A stretch of 64,000 nucleotides of DNA, from the NCBI GenBank assembly GCA_964529175.1, contig CAZGVO010000001.1, forward strand, positions 496,001 through 560,000, in the 5' to 3' direction. Source of the DNA: JAAFJM01 sp964529175 (GTDB taxonomy: Bacteria; Bacteroidota; Bacteroidia; UKL13-3). Every line of letters starts with the position of its first letter. Position 1 is the stretch's first letter. The translations under genes and the position numbers were made by a program. Shown here in pieces: positions 63,202 through 64,000 of this stretch. The notes beneath the pieces were generated by a model. The model ran no database searches, was not told where the DNA came from, and was given only the letters and a program-made list of their open reading frames with translations.

Positions 63202-64000
63202 ATGAGACACGTCTTAACAAACATAATCGGACTATTAATAACAAGTTCTCTTTTTGCAACAGGACAAGTTCCTGACTATTTGATATACAAAGATGACACT
63301 GTAGCAATTTTTTCAAATCCTTTGGAACAGTATTTTGAAAGAACCGGAAAAAGAGAACTTATTGACTTTGTCGGTTGCGGTTCGACTGCTTGTTGGCGTG
63401 GTTACAAAGCAATTTGGGAACTCAAAAATGACAGTTTGTTTTTAAGACAGATTACCAGCTGTCATACAGATTGTGGACTTGAAATTAAGAATGCTGACTT
63501 GAAAAAGATGTTTGGAAATTATCATGTATTTGCAAATTGGTTTTCTGGAAAATTATTAATCCCTCAAGGGAAACGAGTTCAATACATTCATATGGGTTAT
63601 GCTTCTATCTATGAAAGAGAACTTCATATTTCATTTAAGAATGGATTAAAGACAAGTGAAAAGACAGTTTCCAATAAAAAGATAGCAGACAAAATTGCAC
63701 TTAAAAACAGACAAAGACAGATTGCTAAACGTGTTCAAGACACTCTTTTTTATCAAGTCCAACAAAAAGTTGATTGGGACACGACCAAGACAGTCTGGTA
63801 TAACTTATGTGACGAAAAATATATTCTAACTTACAACAAAAAAGGAAAATTAAAAAAGGTTTGGGTAGACTGGAAAGGAGAAACATTTAGAGAAAAAATT
63901 GACGATTGGTGGTGGAATATGACTGATGACAGAAAGTGCAGAAGAACTATTAAAAAAGCTCTAAAGCCAATCAGAATTTCTTACTTAGACTTGCCAAAGC
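63202..64000 (+). CDS. Secreted hypothetical protein of a cassette-like unit (3' end outside window)
   Basis: An open frame from ATG 63202 runs to the right edge, giving at least 266 residues. A signal peptide (LTNIIGLLITSSLFATGQ) is followed by YLIYKDDTVAIFSNPLEQYF, then VGCGSTACWRGYKAIWELKN, where two cysteines may form a disulfide with those in ITSCHTDCG. Later parts are charged (KNRQRQIAKRVQDTL) and Trp-rich (IDDWWWNM). No family recognised. The ATG is 26 bp after the attC-like end of copy 2. Thirteen of 18 Asp codons are GAC, matching the previous cassette gene and not the core genes. Confidence 0.7.
   Translation, partial: MRHVLTNIIGLLITSSLFATGQVPDYLIYKDDTVAIFSNPLEQYFERTGKRELIDFVGCGSTACWRGYKAIWELKNDSLFLRQITSCHTDCGLEIKNADLKKMFGNYHVFANWFSGKLLIPQGKRVQYIHMGYASIYERELHISFKNGLKTSEKTVSNKKIADKIALKNRQRQIAKRVQDTLFYQVQQKVDWDTTKTVWYNLCDEKYILTYNKKGKLKKVWVDWKGETFREKIDDWWWNMTDDRKCRRTIKKALKPIRISYLDLPK

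Noticed and set aside
1..64000. tRNA, rRNA or riboswitch genes
   Set aside because: I looked for cloverleaf-like and conserved rRNA segments and for long structured leaders and saw none; a covariance-model scan would be needed to exclude short RNAs.

Overview
The window is AT-rich chromosomal DNA from a member of the Bacteroidota. The evidence is a gliding / type IX secretion (T9SS) gene set (gldH and three proteins ending in a gliding-associated C-terminal domain), LruC-domain proteins, a bamA-skp-skp cluster, a cysteine-free L32, promoters of the TTTG-n19-TAnnTTTG type and almost no Shine-Dalgarno sequences. A Chitinophagales- or Sphingobacteriales-like lineage fits; the genus cannot be told from the sequence. 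No rRNA, tRNA, CRISPR array, phage or transposase gene was seen.

Layout. 1-5.8 kb: the end of an unknown gene, an LruC-domain secreted protein, a LamG lipoprotein, a small Lys-rich secreted protein, rsmA and two tandem outer-membrane barrels. 5.9-18.7 kb: two small membrane proteins, guaB, a periplasmic-TPR hybrid histidine kinase, a CvfB-like RNA-binding protein, a pdxJ / AlkB-like hydroxylase / pnuC operon, a START-domain protein with idi, a phosphohexomutase and a GH3-family enzyme. 18.9-30 kb: a DEAD-box helicase, a 2-oxo acid dehydrogenase E2, a second LruC protein, a cold-shock-domain protein, and the lipid block DUF177-rpmF-plsX-fabH-accB-accC. 30.3-35.4 kb: a type I-like exporter operon (ABC protein, HlyD, TolC) whose ATPase has lost several catalytic motifs. 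35.4-44.3 kb: small membrane genes (one frameshifted), dsbD, two skp/ompH genes, bamA, uppS and an FAD oxidoreductase.

44.3-57.7 kb is a T9SS-linked locus. An ECF sigma factor, a membrane anti-sigma-like protein and a 1989-residue PKD protein are read leftwards. A 926-residue beta-propeller-like protein, an outer-membrane barrel and a helix-hairpin-helix/barrel protein are read rightwards. The anti-sigma-like protein carries on its outer side the same C-terminal domain as the two secreted giants, which suggests a cargo-mimicking sensor. 57.7-62.3 kb holds a MazG-like protein, an all-helical protein, gldH, a PSP1-domain (RicT-like) protein and holB.

The last 1.6 kb looks like accessory DNA. 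Two copies of a 114-bp direct repeat (111/114 identical) each precede an ORF rich in GAC codons, and each copy ends in a 69-bp stretch resembling an integron attC site (TATAAC ... GTTAGGC/G). Between them lies an inverted pair of GC-rich hairpins resembling REP elements. This cassette-like array and the sigma/anti-sigma/CTD locus are the two most interesting parts of the window.
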